A stretch of 64,000 nucleotides of DNA from Nocardioides psychrotolerans (GTDB taxonomy: Bacteria; Actinomycetota; Actinomycetes; Propionibacteriales; Nocardioidaceae), in NCBI RefSeq assembly GCF_900113685.1, contig NZ_FOQG01000007.1, positions 1 to 64,000 on the forward strand. The letters are read 5' to 3'. Position 1 is the first letter of the stretch. Each line of letters begins with the position of its first letter. The notes beneath the pieces are model-generated. The model saw only the letters and a program-made list of their open reading frames with translations, searched no databases and was not told the origin of the DNA. The translations under genes were made by a program, and so were the position numbers. This document shows positions 17,905 to 26,202 of this stretch, in pieces.

Positions 17905-20555
17905 GCTCGACCACCCGCACCCGCACCCGTGCGCGGGACCCGCGGCGGCTGCACGAAGAAGCGCAGCACGCTGGCGGCGGCGATGCCGAGCAGCCCGATG
18001 ACCAGCAGGCCGGGCAGCAGCTTGCCGGCGACCGTGGAGCCCAGGGGCGCCGTGGCCGGCATCTCGATCGGCGCAGCCACGGGGGCGGCGCTGGGAGCTG
18101 CCGGGGCCGAGGGCTCGCCCGCGGGGCCAGGAGCGGCGGGCGGCGGGGCGACGGCGCCACCGGTCGACCCGCCAGGCGTGCCACCACCGCCGTTGCCGTT
18201 GTCAGGAGCAGGCTCGTCGGTCGGCTCCGGCTCGGGCAGCGGCGTCTGCTTCTCGACCGCGGCCGCGACCTCCAGGGCGGAGGCGTGGAGCTTCTGGGTC
18301 ACCCCGCTGTCCCGGATCGGGAGGAAGCCGCCCGGCAGCTCCCCGTTGCCCGTGCCGGCGCGCTGTCCCTCGCTCGTCGAGACGCGGATGAACTGGGCGA
18401 CCTTGTCTGCGTCGGCCTGATCGAGGTTGCGCAGCCGGGCAGCGGTGTAGACCACCATCGTGCCGGGGTAGGCGCGTCCTGACTTCTTGACGTCGGCCTG
18501 GTCGAGCACGAAGGCACCGAACTTCTTCGCCTGCGTCGCCAGGCCGATCGCGGCACCGATGGAGGCGTCGGTCGGCTCGACGTAGCGGTCCTTCGTGGTC
18601 TCGAGACCGGCCGAGCGCAGGCCGTAGCGCTCGACGTCACCCAGGCTGACGATGCCGAGCATGAAGCGCGAGCCGTAGGACTGCCGGTCGATGCGACCGA
18701 GCTTGTAGGTCTTGGTCGACTGGTCGAACTCGCAGCGGCTCTGCACGTTGGGCCACGCGTCGAGGAGCGACTCCGCGATCTTGCGCAGGCTCGTCACGGG
18801 GGCGGCCAGCTGCGTGAAGTAGACCGCCGGATTCTCCTGGCGACAGGTGTTCTCGGTCTTCGGGATGTAGGAGTCGAGCAACGGCCACTCGGCGGTGGGC
18901 ACGCTGATGTTCTTGTAGGCCGGGTTGACCTTCATGCCCCACGGGTCGGTCTTGCCGCCGATGAAGTCCATCGCCGCCTTGTCGTGGGCGATGTAGTCAG
19001 TCACCTGCGAGATCACGTCGGAGGAGCTCGACAGCGAGAGCAGCGACGCCCCGACCTCCTGCGAGATCTGGCTGAGCCCGGGGTTGAGCTCGATGAACTC
19101 GGGGTCGTTCATGATCGCCAGTGGGTTCTCGCCGATCCCGGGGTGCTCACGGCCGAGGTCGGAGCCCAGGTAGGACTGGGTCATCAGCTTGGCGATGAGG
19201 CGGGCGTTGAGCCTGAGCGAGGAGAACTCGCCGGCGTTCTCGGGGCGGTCGATCACGTAGCCGACCGAGAAGCCGGTGACGGCCGTCGGGGCGTAGCCGA
19301 CCGGGTCGGACCCCCGACGCTCGTGCTCGCCGGAGACGACCGCGGCGACTCCCCCGCCGGTCTCCATGAGGGTGAACCCTGCGTCGTCGGAGGTCTGGTT
19401 GAGCTGGAACTTGAAGCGCTGCTTGTCCAGGCAGTAGGCCGGGGACCACTGGAGGGCCGCCTGGGCCAGCAGCTCCGAGCCGTAGAACCCGGTGGGCGCG
19501 CGGGGGTCGAGCACGTCGCACGTGTCGGGCGGCAGCCCGAAGGTGATCGGGATGGCGAAGCGGTTCTTCCAGTTGGAGGCCGACCACCACAGGGCCGGCG
19601 AGACCGCCTGGTCGACGCCCTCGTTGCCGAAGTTGCTCGAGCCGGGCAGGAAACGACCGCCCTTGCGGCACGCGGTGTCGGCCGAGGTCGGGGGCGACGC
19701 CGGCTGGTCGCAGCTGAGCCCGTTGATCGGGACCACCACGATCGAGCAGGCCACCTTGTCGTTGCAGCCGAGCGACTCGTTCTCGACGTCGCTGCGCACC
19801 TCGAACTGCACCGAGCCGCTCCCGTCGGTGTCGGTGAACGCGGCGATCTCGTGAGGCGGGAACGCTGCGCCGACGGCCGCTTCAGGCGGCATGTTCAACG
19901 CGTCGCAGGCGGCGAACGTCTCGCCCTTGCGGGTGACGAACGGGGTCAGGCGGGTGAAGAACGGCGCGATGTCGGCCGTCGGGCACTGCTCCGCGCTGGG
20001 CAGCGGGAGCAGGCCGGAGACCCGCTCCTTGTCGGCCTGCTCGGCGTCCAGGTCGTGGGTCCAGGTCGCCTCGGTGTCCGAGCGGGTGATCTGGGAGCGC
20101 TGCGCGACCGACGTGGTCCAGCAGGTCTCCGGGCGCAGCTGCTTGGCCAGCGGCAGCGAGGGGTCGTCGACACCACGGCACTGCATGATCACGACCGGGT
20201 ACTCCTGCTGGAGTCCGTTCTCCCCGTAGGGGTTGCTGGCCCGACCGCCGCTGGGCTGGGCCCCGCTCCACTCGATCCTGATCCGCTGACGTCCGCGCAG
20301 GTTGCGGGTCTGGTCGGCCCTGACCGTGACGGTGTTGGTGGGGAACGAGTAGGTCGTCCCGTCGGGGTTGGTGAAGACGCGGGTCAGCGCCTTGGTCGCC
20401 TTGAAGCCCGAGGCGGCCTTCGCGAGGGCCGGGCTCGGCGGCGTCCCCGCGCCGGCACCCGCGGGCACCCAGGCAATGAGTCCCGCGAGGAGCAACGACA
20501 GGGCGGCGACCGCCAGGGGGCGCCGGCTACGGCGCAGCGTGCTCGAGGGGGACAT
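17901..20555 (-). CDS. Large membrane-anchored PstS-like surface protein (884 residues)
   Basis: Signal peptide (about 1-36), a long extracytoplasmic body with paired cysteines, a Pro/Gly/Ala-rich stalk (about 765-840), one membrane helix (about 847-868) and a short basic tail. Parts of the body echo the neighbouring PstS: LRLNARLIAKLMTQSYLG matches its LRLSGETIAKIFTNQITNW. The late segment with RAYPGTMVVYTAAR...KVAQFI resembles the PstS C-terminal lobe. I infer a giant PstS relative, perhaps with an added domain. It starts 1 nt inside the pstS stop (TGATG at 20553-20557), so it is strictly coupled to pstS. No enzyme motif is seen. Alternatively it is an unrelated surface adhesin. Confidence 0.7.
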   Translation of the reverse strand: MSPSSTLRRSRRPLAVAALSLLLAGLIAWVPAGAGAGTPPSPALAKAASGFKATKALTRVFTNPDGTTYSFPTNTVTVRADQTRNLRGRQRIRIEWSGAQPSGGRASNPYGENGLQQEYPVVIMQCRGVDDPSLPLAKQLRPETCWTTSVAQRSQITRSDTEATWTHDLDAEQADKERVSGLLPLPSAEQCPTADIAPFFTRLTPFVTRKGETFAACDALNMPPEAAVGAAFPPHEIAAFTDTDGSGSVQFEVRSDVENESLGCNDKVACSIVVVPINGLSCDQPASPPTSADTACRKGGRFLPGSSNFGNEGVDQAVSPALWWSASNWKNRFAIPITFGLPPDTCDVLDPRAPTGFYGSELLAQAALQWSPAYCLDKQRFKFQLNQTSDDAGFTLMETGGGVAAVVSGEHERRGSDPVGYAPTAVTGFSVGYVIDRPENAGEFSSLRLNARLIAKLMTQSYLGSDLGREHPGIGENPLAIMNDPEFIELNPGLSQISQEVGASLLSLSSSSDVISQVTDYIAHDKAAMDFIGGKTDPWGMKVNPAYKNISVPTAEWPLLDSYIPKTENTCRQENPAVYFTQLAAPVTSLRKIAESLLDAWPNVQSRCEFDQSTKTYKLGRIDRQSYGSRFMLGIVSLGDVERYGLRSAGLETTKDRYVEPTDASIGAAIGLATQAKKFGAFVLDQADVKKSGRAYPGTMVVYTAARLRNLDQADADKVAQFIRVSTSEGQRAGTGNGELPGGFLPIRDSGVTQKLHASALEVAAAVEKQTPLPEPEPTDEPAPDNGNGGGGTPGGSTGGAVAPPPAAPGPAGEPSAPAAPSAAPVAAPIEMPATAPLGSTVAGKLLPGLLVIGLLGIAAASVLRFFVQPPRVPRTGAGAGGRA

Positions 20556-22222
20556 CAGCGCACCGTCCCCGGCTTGCGACGACGAGGCAGGGACGCGGCG
20601 TAGAAACCGGGCATGACCACGAGGCCGACGGCCAGCAGCGCGGCGAGCCAGCCGAACGTGCGGGTGTCCAGGGCACGGTCGGCGGCGAGCTCGGTCGGGT
20701 TGGCGTAGATCGCGTCACCCGTGGCGGCGCCGGTCGAGGTGCCACCCACGACCGCGCCCGTGGCCGGGTCCACCACCGGGGGCGGCGCGGACCCGCCCGG
20801 TGCCCCGGAGCCGGCGCCCGCGGCGCCGGAACCCGCGCCACCCCCGGCCGGGGAAGCACCACCCGCACCGGTCTCACCGCCGTCTGGCGTCGTTCCGCCG
20901 CCGGAGCCGTCGGTGGACGGCTCGTTGTTGCCGGTCTCCGTGCCGCACGGTCCCTCGCCCTGCTTGTCGCAGGCGGCCGGAGCCGGGGCGATCGCGGCGA
21001 GCTGGTTCTTGTTGAGGTTCTTGCCGTCGAAGGTCGGGTTGTTGCACGAGCGGACGTCGCGGTCGGTGAGGTCGACGGCACTGTCGGCCTGCTGGAGGAG
21101 GGCGATCTGCTCGAAGCCGGCCTGCACCAGGTTGAGCGGCAGGGGCGAGTAGCCGTAGGGCCCGGCCTTGGTCTGGCCGGCGCAGAGCGAGTAGTAGAGG
21201 AAGTCCGCGATCGTCTGGCGCTTGGCCGTCGTCATGCGCGGGTCGTCGGCCCCGGTCGGGATGACCATGTAGGAGTAGGACGAGATCGGGTAGGCACGGG
21301 CGTCGGTGTTGCGGTAGACACCGTCGAGGATCTGGGTGAGGTAGAGCGCGGATCCCTTGTCCTGGTTGATCTTCGCCTTGGTGAGGGCGACCGCGACGTT
21401 GTACTGGGTGGGCTCGACGAAGTAGCCGGACTTGTTGAGCACCTTGACGACCGGGTAGTCCTTGTTGACCGGGTAGGAGTACTCGACATAGCCGATCGTG
21501 CCGTTGCCGGCGAAGCCCGAGATCGTGTTCATGACCTGGTCGGAGCCGGCCTGGCCGATGGCGCGGCTGCCCGACTCCTTCGGGTAGTAGGACGTGAGCC
21601 CGGAGCCGCCGAAGAACGGGCGCCAGATGCTCGGGAACTCCGAGTCGAGCCAGGTGGTGAACTGCGCCGTCGTGCCCGAGCCGTCGGACCGGACGACCGG
21701 GGTGATCGGCAGCGACGGGAAGGTCCGGCCGTTGTTGTCGGCCGTGATCGCCGCGTCGTTCCAGTTGGTGATCTGGTTGGTGAAGATCTTGGCGATCGTC
21801 TCGCCGGACAGGCGCAGGTTGCGGACCAGGTCGTTGCCGATCTTGAGCTGGTAGGTGAACGCCGTGCCCCCGGCCACGATCGGCAGGTAGGCGAACTCAC
21901 GGCCGTTGCTGGTGTCGGCCTGGCCGGTCTCGTCGGTGCCCTGGTAGGGGATCTCGGAGATCGCGAAGTCGGTGCTGTTCTGGGAGAAGTCCTTGCGACC
22001 CTTGGACGAGCCGCCGCCGGTGTAGACGACCTTCATGCCGTTGGCGTCGACGTCGGCGATCCACTGCTGGACGATCAGCTCCGACCAGGTCGAGCCAGTG
22101 CCCTCGATCTGGGCGTAGACCGTTGCGCTGGCCGTCCCGGGTTGGGTCAGGAGGGTGGCGAACGCCAGCGTCAGGGCGATGGCGGAGCGGACGGCTGGGC
22201 GGAGCAGAGCACGGCGGTTCAC
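20555..22222 (-). CDS. pstS: Phosphate-binding protein PstS with C-terminal membrane anchor
   Basis: 555 residues. A signal peptide (about 1-33, ending ASA) leads to a PstS fold. It has IEGTGSTWSELIVQQW (phosphate loop 1), YTGGGSSKGRKDF, LSGETIAKIFTNQITNW and RSDGSGTTAQFTTWL (phosphate loop 2). After about residue 420 comes a Gly/Ala/Pro-rich stalk, then a membrane helix (about 520-542) and tail RRRKPG. There is no lipobox, so anchoring is by the C-terminal helix rather than lipid, unlike typical PstS. The GTG start at 22222 overlaps the pstA stop (GTGA 22219-22222). It binds extracellular phosphate and delivers it to PstCA. Confidence 0.9.
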   Translation of the reverse strand: MNRRALLRPAVRSAIALTLAFATLLTQPGTASATVYAQIEGTGSTWSELIVQQWIADVDANGMKVVYTGGGSSKGRKDFSQNSTDFAISEIPYQGTDETGQADTSNGREFAYLPIVAGGTAFTYQLKIGNDLVRNLRLSGETIAKIFTNQITNWNDAAITADNNGRTFPSLPITPVVRSDGSGTTAQFTTWLDSEFPSIWRPFFGGSGLTSYYPKESGSRAIGQAGSDQVMNTISGFAGNGTIGYVEYSYPVNKDYPVVKVLNKSGYFVEPTQYNVAVALTKAKINQDKGSALYLTQILDGVYRNTDARAYPISSYSYMVIPTGADDPRMTTAKRQTIADFLYYSLCAGQTKAGPYGYSPLPLNLVQAGFEQIALLQQADSAVDLTDRDVRSCNNPTFDGKNLNKNQLAAIAPAPAACDKQGEGPCGTETGNNEPSTDGSGGGTTPDGGETGAGGASPAGGGAGSGAAGAGSGAPGGSAPPPVVDPATGAVVGGTSTGAATGDAIYANPTELAADRALDTRTFGWLAALLAVGLVVMPGFYAASLPRRRKPGTVR

Positions 22223-23379
22223 CGGGAGACTCGATTCGGACGGGCCAGGAGGCGGGCGATGACGAAGAGGACGAGGACGAGGCCGAGCAGCACGAAGGCC
22301 GCACCGAAGGCGCGGGCGATGGCCTGCGGCTCCCCGCTGCGGACGTTGGCGTAGATGAAGAGCGGCAGGGAGTTCATGACCCCGTCGGTGGGGCCGGCGA
22401 CCGTGAAGGCCGCCGCACCGGAGGTGAGCAGCACCGGGCTGGTCTCGCCGACGCCGCGGGCGACGCCGAGGATGACCGCGGTCGCCAGGCCCGGCCGGGC
22501 CGTGGGCAGTACGACGTGCCACACGGTTCGCCACCGGCTCGCGCCGAGTGCCAGGCTGGCCTCGCGGAGCCCTCCCGGCACGACACGCAGGACCACGTCC
22601 GCCGCCCGAGCGATGATCGGCAGCATCATCACGGCGATCGCGAGCGCGGCGGCCAGGCCCGAGCGCGGGAAGCCGAGCGCCACGATCAGCACGCTGTAGA
22701 TGAACAGGCCGGCGACGATCGACGGCAGTGCGGTCATCGCCTCGACGACCGTGCGCACGATCCGCGCGAAGGCGCCTCCGACCTCGGTCATGAAGACCGC
22801 GGTGCCGATGCCCAGCGGGAGCGTGATGACCAGCGCGATCCCGAGCTCGATGCCCGAGCCGATGATGGCGTGGAGGATGCCGCCCTTCTCGAACCCGTCC
22901 TTGGGCCCGACCCCGCTCATGTCGGAGGTGAAGAAGTTGAGGTGGGTGACGGGCTCCCAGCCCCGGACGCCGACGAAGATCACGGTGCTGACCACCGCGG
23001 CGCCGACGATCAGGGCGGCCGTCGAGACGACCGACCTGGCCACGCGGTCCTTGACCTCGATCATCCCGCCGGACATGGCCGCGGTGACGGCCGTGACCAG
23101 GGTGCCGAAGGCGAACCAGCCGATCAGCAGCCACGGCAGCCCGTCCAGGGGCAGCAGCTTCTGGGTCACCAGCCAGGCAAGGGCCAGGCCGGCCACCCAG
23201 GACCCGATGTGCGCGAACCGCTCGTCGGGGCTCGGCTTCCCCAAGGACGCGCGCGGCAGCGGCGGCGGCGCGTCCTCGTCGTACCGGGGCAGGGTGGTCG
23301 GCTGCTCGGGGGTCTGGTCCTCGGGGACCCGGTCCCGGAGAGCCTGGTCCTGGGGGCCGCGTTCCTGGGTCGCGGTCAT
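22219..23379 (-). CDS. pstA: Phosphate ABC transporter permease PstA
   Basis: 386 residues. A polar N-terminal extension of about 55 residues is followed by two hydrophobic segments and the MetI-like permease core. The core includes VMMLPIIARAADVVLRVVPG, the cytoplasmic coupling loop ASLALGASRWRTVWHVVLP and GVGETSPVLLT. It forms the channel with PstC. ATG 23379 overlaps the pstC stop by one base (TGATG). The longer frame upstream is pstC read out of frame. Confidence 0.95.
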   Translation of the reverse strand: MTATQERGPQDQALRDRVPEDQTPEQPTTLPRYDEDAPPPLPRASLGKPSPDERFAHIGSWVAGLALAWLVTQKLLPLDGLPWLLIGWFAFGTLVTAVTAAMSGGMIEVKDRVARSVVSTAALIVGAAVVSTVIFVGVRGWEPVTHLNFFTSDMSGVGPKDGFEKGGILHAIIGSGIELGIALVITLPLGIGTAVFMTEVGGAFARIVRTVVEAMTALPSIVAGLFIYSVLIVALGFPRSGLAAALAIAVMMLPIIARAADVVLRVVPGGLREASLALGASRWRTVWHVVLPTARPGLATAVILGVARGVGETSPVLLTSGAAAFTVAGPTDGVMNSLPLFIYANVRSGEPQAIARAFGAAFVLLGLVLVLFVIARLLARPNRVSR

Positions 23380-24389
23380 CAGGCGTCCGTCCCGGCGCCC
23401 GAGCGGCTGCGGTTGACGACGACCGAGGCGACGGTGTTGACGAGCAGGGTGATGACGAAGAGCACGAAGCCGGCGGCGAGCAGGGCGGAGAGCTGCGACG
23501 AGCTGGCCTCGCCGAAGCGGCCGGCGATGAGTGAGCTGACCGTGGTCGTGCCGACCTCGAGGATGCGGGGCTTGATCTCGAAGGCGGGGCTGACGATCAG
23601 GACGACCGCGATGGTCTCGCCGAGCGCGCGACCCAGCCCGAGCATGGTGCCGCCGATGATGCCGCCGCGACCGAACGGCAGGACGACGGACGTGACCATG
23701 CCCCAGCGGGTGGCGCCGAGCGCCAACGCGGCCTCCTTCTCGCCGTCGGGGGTCTGGGAGAAGACCTGGCGCATGACCGCGCAGGCCATCGGCATCACCA
23801 TCATCGCCACAGCGATCCCGGCGCAGAAGGCGCTGGCGACGTAGCGCGTGGTGTCCCAGACGGCGGCGTTCGGATCGGTGTTGGCGACGTCGAAGATCGG
23901 GATCCAACCGAGGTAGCGCTGGAGCCACAGGGCCAGCTCCGCGGCGTACGGCATGATCAGGAAGAAGCCCCAGAGACCGTAGACGATCGACGGCACGGCG
24001 GCCATCAGGTCGATCAGGGCCACCAGCGACGAGCGGAACCGAGCCGGTGCGTACTCGCTGATGTAGAGCGCCATGAGGATCGACAGCGGCACGGCGAACG
24101 CCATCGCGACCATCGCGACCGAGAACGTGCCGACGAGGACGGCGGCGATGCCGATGACGTCCTGGTCGGGCTGCCACTGGCTCTCGGTGAAGAAGCTCCA
24201 GCCGTAGCGCTCCAGCGTCGGGTAGGCCTGCCAGGCCAGGAACACACCGACACCACCGGTGATCAGCAGGACGCTGGCACCCACGGCGCGAGCGCCGTTC
24301 TCGAACACGGCGTCGCCGCCGGTGGCCTTGCGGGAGATCTTGCGAGGCCGAACGTTCGCCACGGGTTCTGGCGCAGGAATCGTTGTCAA
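23379..24389 (-). CDS. pstC: Phosphate ABC transporter permease PstC
   Basis: 336 residues with about six membrane helices. The MetI-like core is visible (IVYGLWGFFLIMP, the coupling loop KEAALALGATRWGMVTSVVLP and GLGRALGETIAVVLIV). The likely start is TTG 24389, with GGAAAG 7 nt upstream. A GTG about 10 codons in is an alternative with a poorer ribosome site. It is the first gene of the pst run pstC-pstA-pstS-884aa-pseudosortase, all coupled by 1-4 bp overlaps. Confidence 0.95.
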   Translation of the reverse strand: MTTIPAPEPVANVRPRKISRKATGGDAVFENGARAVGASVLLITGGVGVFLAWQAYPTLERYGWSFFTESQWQPDQDVIGIAAVLVGTFSVAMVAMAFAVPLSILMALYISEYAPARFRSSLVALIDLMAAVPSIVYGLWGFFLIMPYAAELALWLQRYLGWIPIFDVANTDPNAAVWDTTRYVASAFCAGIAVAMMVMPMACAVMRQVFSQTPDGEKEAALALGATRWGMVTSVVLPFGRGGIIGGTMLGLGRALGETIAVVLIVSPAFEIKPRILEVGTTTVSSLIAGRFGEASSSQLSALLAAGFVLFVITLLVNTVASVVVNRSRSGAGTDA

Positions 24390-24443
24390 CAGAAGGCTTT
24401 CCGGGTTTTCCGAGAACCGCTCAAACGCCGAAAGTCTCAGGAG

Positions 24444-24476
24444 ATCAGCGGAACGGTCGTGCCTCTTCAGATGAAC
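24444..24476 (-). promoter_or_regulatory. Candidate PhoP-type direct repeats upstream of pstC
   Basis: On the minus strand two similar 11-mers, GTTCATCTGAA (24466-24476) and GTTCCGCTGAT (24444-24454), lie exactly 22 bp apart, two helical turns. Actinobacterial PHO boxes are built of 11-bp direct repeats starting GTTCA. The match here is partial. The 202-nt gap (24390-24591) shows no gene. Confidence 0.3.
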
Positions 24477-24565
24477 GAAACGCGAAGAAGATCCCCGCTT
24501 TCGCCGAACAGACCGGGGGATGACGAACGACGTAGTTCCAACGGACTATGGCCCGTCGTGTTCGG

Positions 24566-24581
24566 TAGCCCGAACGGGCTA
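24566..24581 (-). terminator. Small palindromic hairpin after the HAD pseudogene
   Basis: TAGCCCGAACGGGCTA is a near-perfect palindrome (stem up to 6-7 bp) 10 nt after the stop codon at 24592 on the minus strand. It fits as a terminator separating this gene from the pst promoter. Confidence 0.5.
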
Positions 24582-24591
24582 GGGGGGTGCG

Positions 24592-25137
24592 TCAGGCCCC
24601 TGGGCGCACTCCGTGCTCGGCCATCAGGTCGAGCGGCCGCGGGTGCCCGTGGGCGAGGTCCCCGTGGATGCCTTCCAGACCCGCTGAACGGGCACCGTCG
24701 ACGTTGTCGGCCCGGTCGTCGACGAAGAGGACCTCCTCCGGGGCGCTGCCGATCATCGCGACGGCGCGCTCGAAGTAGGCCGGGTCGGGCTTGGCCAGGC
24801 CGATCTTGCAGGAGTAGATGCTCACGTCGAACCGGTCGTCGTAGCCGGCTGCTCGAAGCGCGTCGACGAGCTGCATCGAGGTCTCGCCGACCTCGATCGA
24901 GTGCCATACGGCGCGATAGAGCTCCTCGACGGAGACGTCGACTCCGTGTCTCGTCAGCACTGCCGGGAGGTCGACGAGGAAGTCGGCCTCGCCGCGCAGC
25001 GCCGGCTTCTCCACCCGCTAGGCATCCTCGATGAACACCCGACCGGCCCCGCCCGCGAAGGGCTCGACGGCCGCCAGTCAGCCCCCGGCCAGCTCCTGCA
25101 GGACGCCGTCGGCGTCGAGCAGGACGTGACGGATCAC
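24592..25137 (-). pseudogene. HAD-superfamily hydrolase with two in-frame stop codons
   Basis: Read from GTG 25137, which overlaps the upstream cysQ stop (GTGA 25134-25137), the frame is 182 codons and stays open apart from TGA (25078-25080, codon 20) and TAG (25018-25020, codon 40). Before the first stop lies HAD motif I, HVLLDADGVLQ, with the nucleophile Asp. After the second come IYSCKIGLAKPDP (motif III lysine) and EVLFVDDRADNVDGARSAG (motif IV). So the whole phosphatase is encoded but interrupted, without any indel. The 140-residue piece that still reads through lacks the catalytic Asp. Sequencing error is possible but would need two events. Confidence 0.8.
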
Positions 25138-25955
25138 CCGGCGGAGGTGACGCCGTTGCGCTGGACGAACTCGAGGATGGTGTCGGCGAGCTCGGGGCGG
25201 CAGACGATCAGGTCGGGCAGGTAGACGTCGTCCTGGTTGTAGATCAGCGGTGAGCCGTCAATGCGGCTGGTGAACAGGCCGGCCGCCTGCGCGACGGCCA
25301 CGGGGGCCGCGGAGTCCCATTCGTACTGGCCGCCGGCGTGGACGTAGGCGTCGGTCAGGTCGCGCACCACCGACATCACCTTGACGCCGGCCGAGCCCAT
25401 CGGCACGAGCTCGGCGTCGATCTCCTCGGCCAGCTTCTGCACGAAGGCAGGCGGGCGGCTGCGCGACACCGCGATCCGGGGTCGCCCGGCGGTGCCCTCG
25501 GGCACCACCGGAGGCTGACCGGTGTTGAAGGTCTCGCCGAGGGCGGGCTGGGCCACGGCACCCGCGGTGAGCTCACCGTCGTGCTCGCCGTCCGGCGTGC
25601 GCTCCCAGAGCGCGACGTGCACGGCCCAGTCGTCGCGCGGCGGCTCGGAGAACTCGCGGGTCCCGTCGAGCGGGTCGATGATCCACACCGCATCCGCCGA
25701 GCGCCGGACGGCCTTGTCGTCGACACTCTCGGCGCCCTCCTCGGACAGCACCGCGTCGTCCGGGCGGTGCACGGCCAGCAGCTGCATCAGCAGCTCGTGC
25801 GCGGCCGCGTCGCCCGCGTCCTTGAGCTCGCGGCCCTCGAGTCCCTGCGTGCGGACCTCGAGCAGCTTGCGCCCGGCCTCCTCGGCCAGCCACGTGGCCA
25901 GCACGTGGTCGTCGGTCGCTGCTGCGTCGGGCGGGGTGCCGGGCTCGAAAGTCAC
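25134..25955 (-). CDS. cysQ: Inositol monophosphatase-family protein (CysQ-like)
   Basis: 273 residues. The Mg-dependent phosphatase motifs are visible: the first metal site SEEGAE, DPLDGTREF (motif A, in WIIDPLDGTREFSE) and YEWDSAAPVAVAQAAG (motif B, WD..A). The TREF sequence is typical of 3'(2'),5'-bisphosphate nucleotidases (CysQ), which degrade PAP from sulfate assimilation and sulfotransfer. Other IMPase substrates remain possible. Sulfotransferases elsewhere in the window would produce PAP. It probably has a leaderless transcript (TAGGGT, 6 nt, GTG). Its stop overlaps the start of the broken HAD gene. Confidence 0.88.
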   Translation of the reverse strand: MTFEPGTPPDAAATDDHVLATWLAEEAGRKLLEVRTQGLEGRELKDAGDAAAHELLMQLLAVHRPDDAVLSEEGAESVDDKAVRRSADAVWIIDPLDGTREFSEPPRDDWAVHVALWERTPDGEHDGELTAGAVAQPALGETFNTGQPPVVPEGTAGRPRIAVSRSRPPAFVQKLAEEIDAELVPMGSAGVKVMSVVRDLTDAYVHAGGQYEWDSAAPVAVAQAAGLFTSRIDGSPLIYNQDDVYLPDLIVCRPELADTILEFVQRNGVTSAG

Positions 25956-25961
25956 CTGTCC

Positions 25962-25967
25962 ACCCTA
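25962..25967 (-). promoter_or_regulatory. -10 element for a leaderless cysQ transcript
   Basis: TAGGGT on the minus strand ends 6 nt before the GTG at 25955. There is no ribosome site between, matching the TANNNT-N6/7-start pattern of leaderless genes. Confidence 0.5.
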
Positions 25968-26031
25968 GCGAGGCGTATGCCGTCGGGCTGGACGGCGCCC
26001 CGGCGGCGTACGGGTGGTGGCGCACGGGGGC

Positions 26032-26071
26032 TGCATGAGTACCCGGACAACCGGGGACTCCCGCGCCCGGC
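26032..26071. repeat. 40-bp palindromic repeat, copy 1
   Basis: About 34 of 40 bases match the copy at 26152-26191 in the same orientation. The unit is itself a hairpin with GAGT-CCCGG arms (GAGTACCCGG / CCGGGGACTC, one mismatch). It resembles a REP-type intergenic element. Confidence 0.75.
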
Positions 26072-26121
26072 TGCAGGCGCCCCGCGCGCTCCGGCCGACG
26101 GGACTTGGCGGGCGAGTCGGT

Positions 26122-26153
26122 CACTTGAGGGGTGTTGCAACACCCCTCAAGTG
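26122..26153. repeat. Perfect 32-bp palindrome
   Basis: Two 16-bp arms, CACTTGAGGGGTGTTG and its exact reverse complement, meet with no loop. It lies between the two 40-bp repeats and just beyond the pth stop. It could form a cruciform, bind a dimeric protein or, on RNA, make a strong hairpin at the pth 3' end. Confidence 0.9.
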
Positions 26154-26191
26154 CAGGAGTCCCCGGACATCCGGGTACTCCTGCACCCGGC
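26152..26191. repeat. 40-bp palindromic repeat, copy 2
   Basis: Direct copy of 26032-26071. Internally it forms 17-bp arms with one mismatch (GTGCAGGAGT...ACTCCTGCAC outer part, CCCGGA/TCCGGG inner part). It starts 12 nt after the pth stop on the minus strand, so it may also act as terminator. Confidence 0.8.
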
Positions 26192-26202
26192 ACCGCCTGA
26201 CC

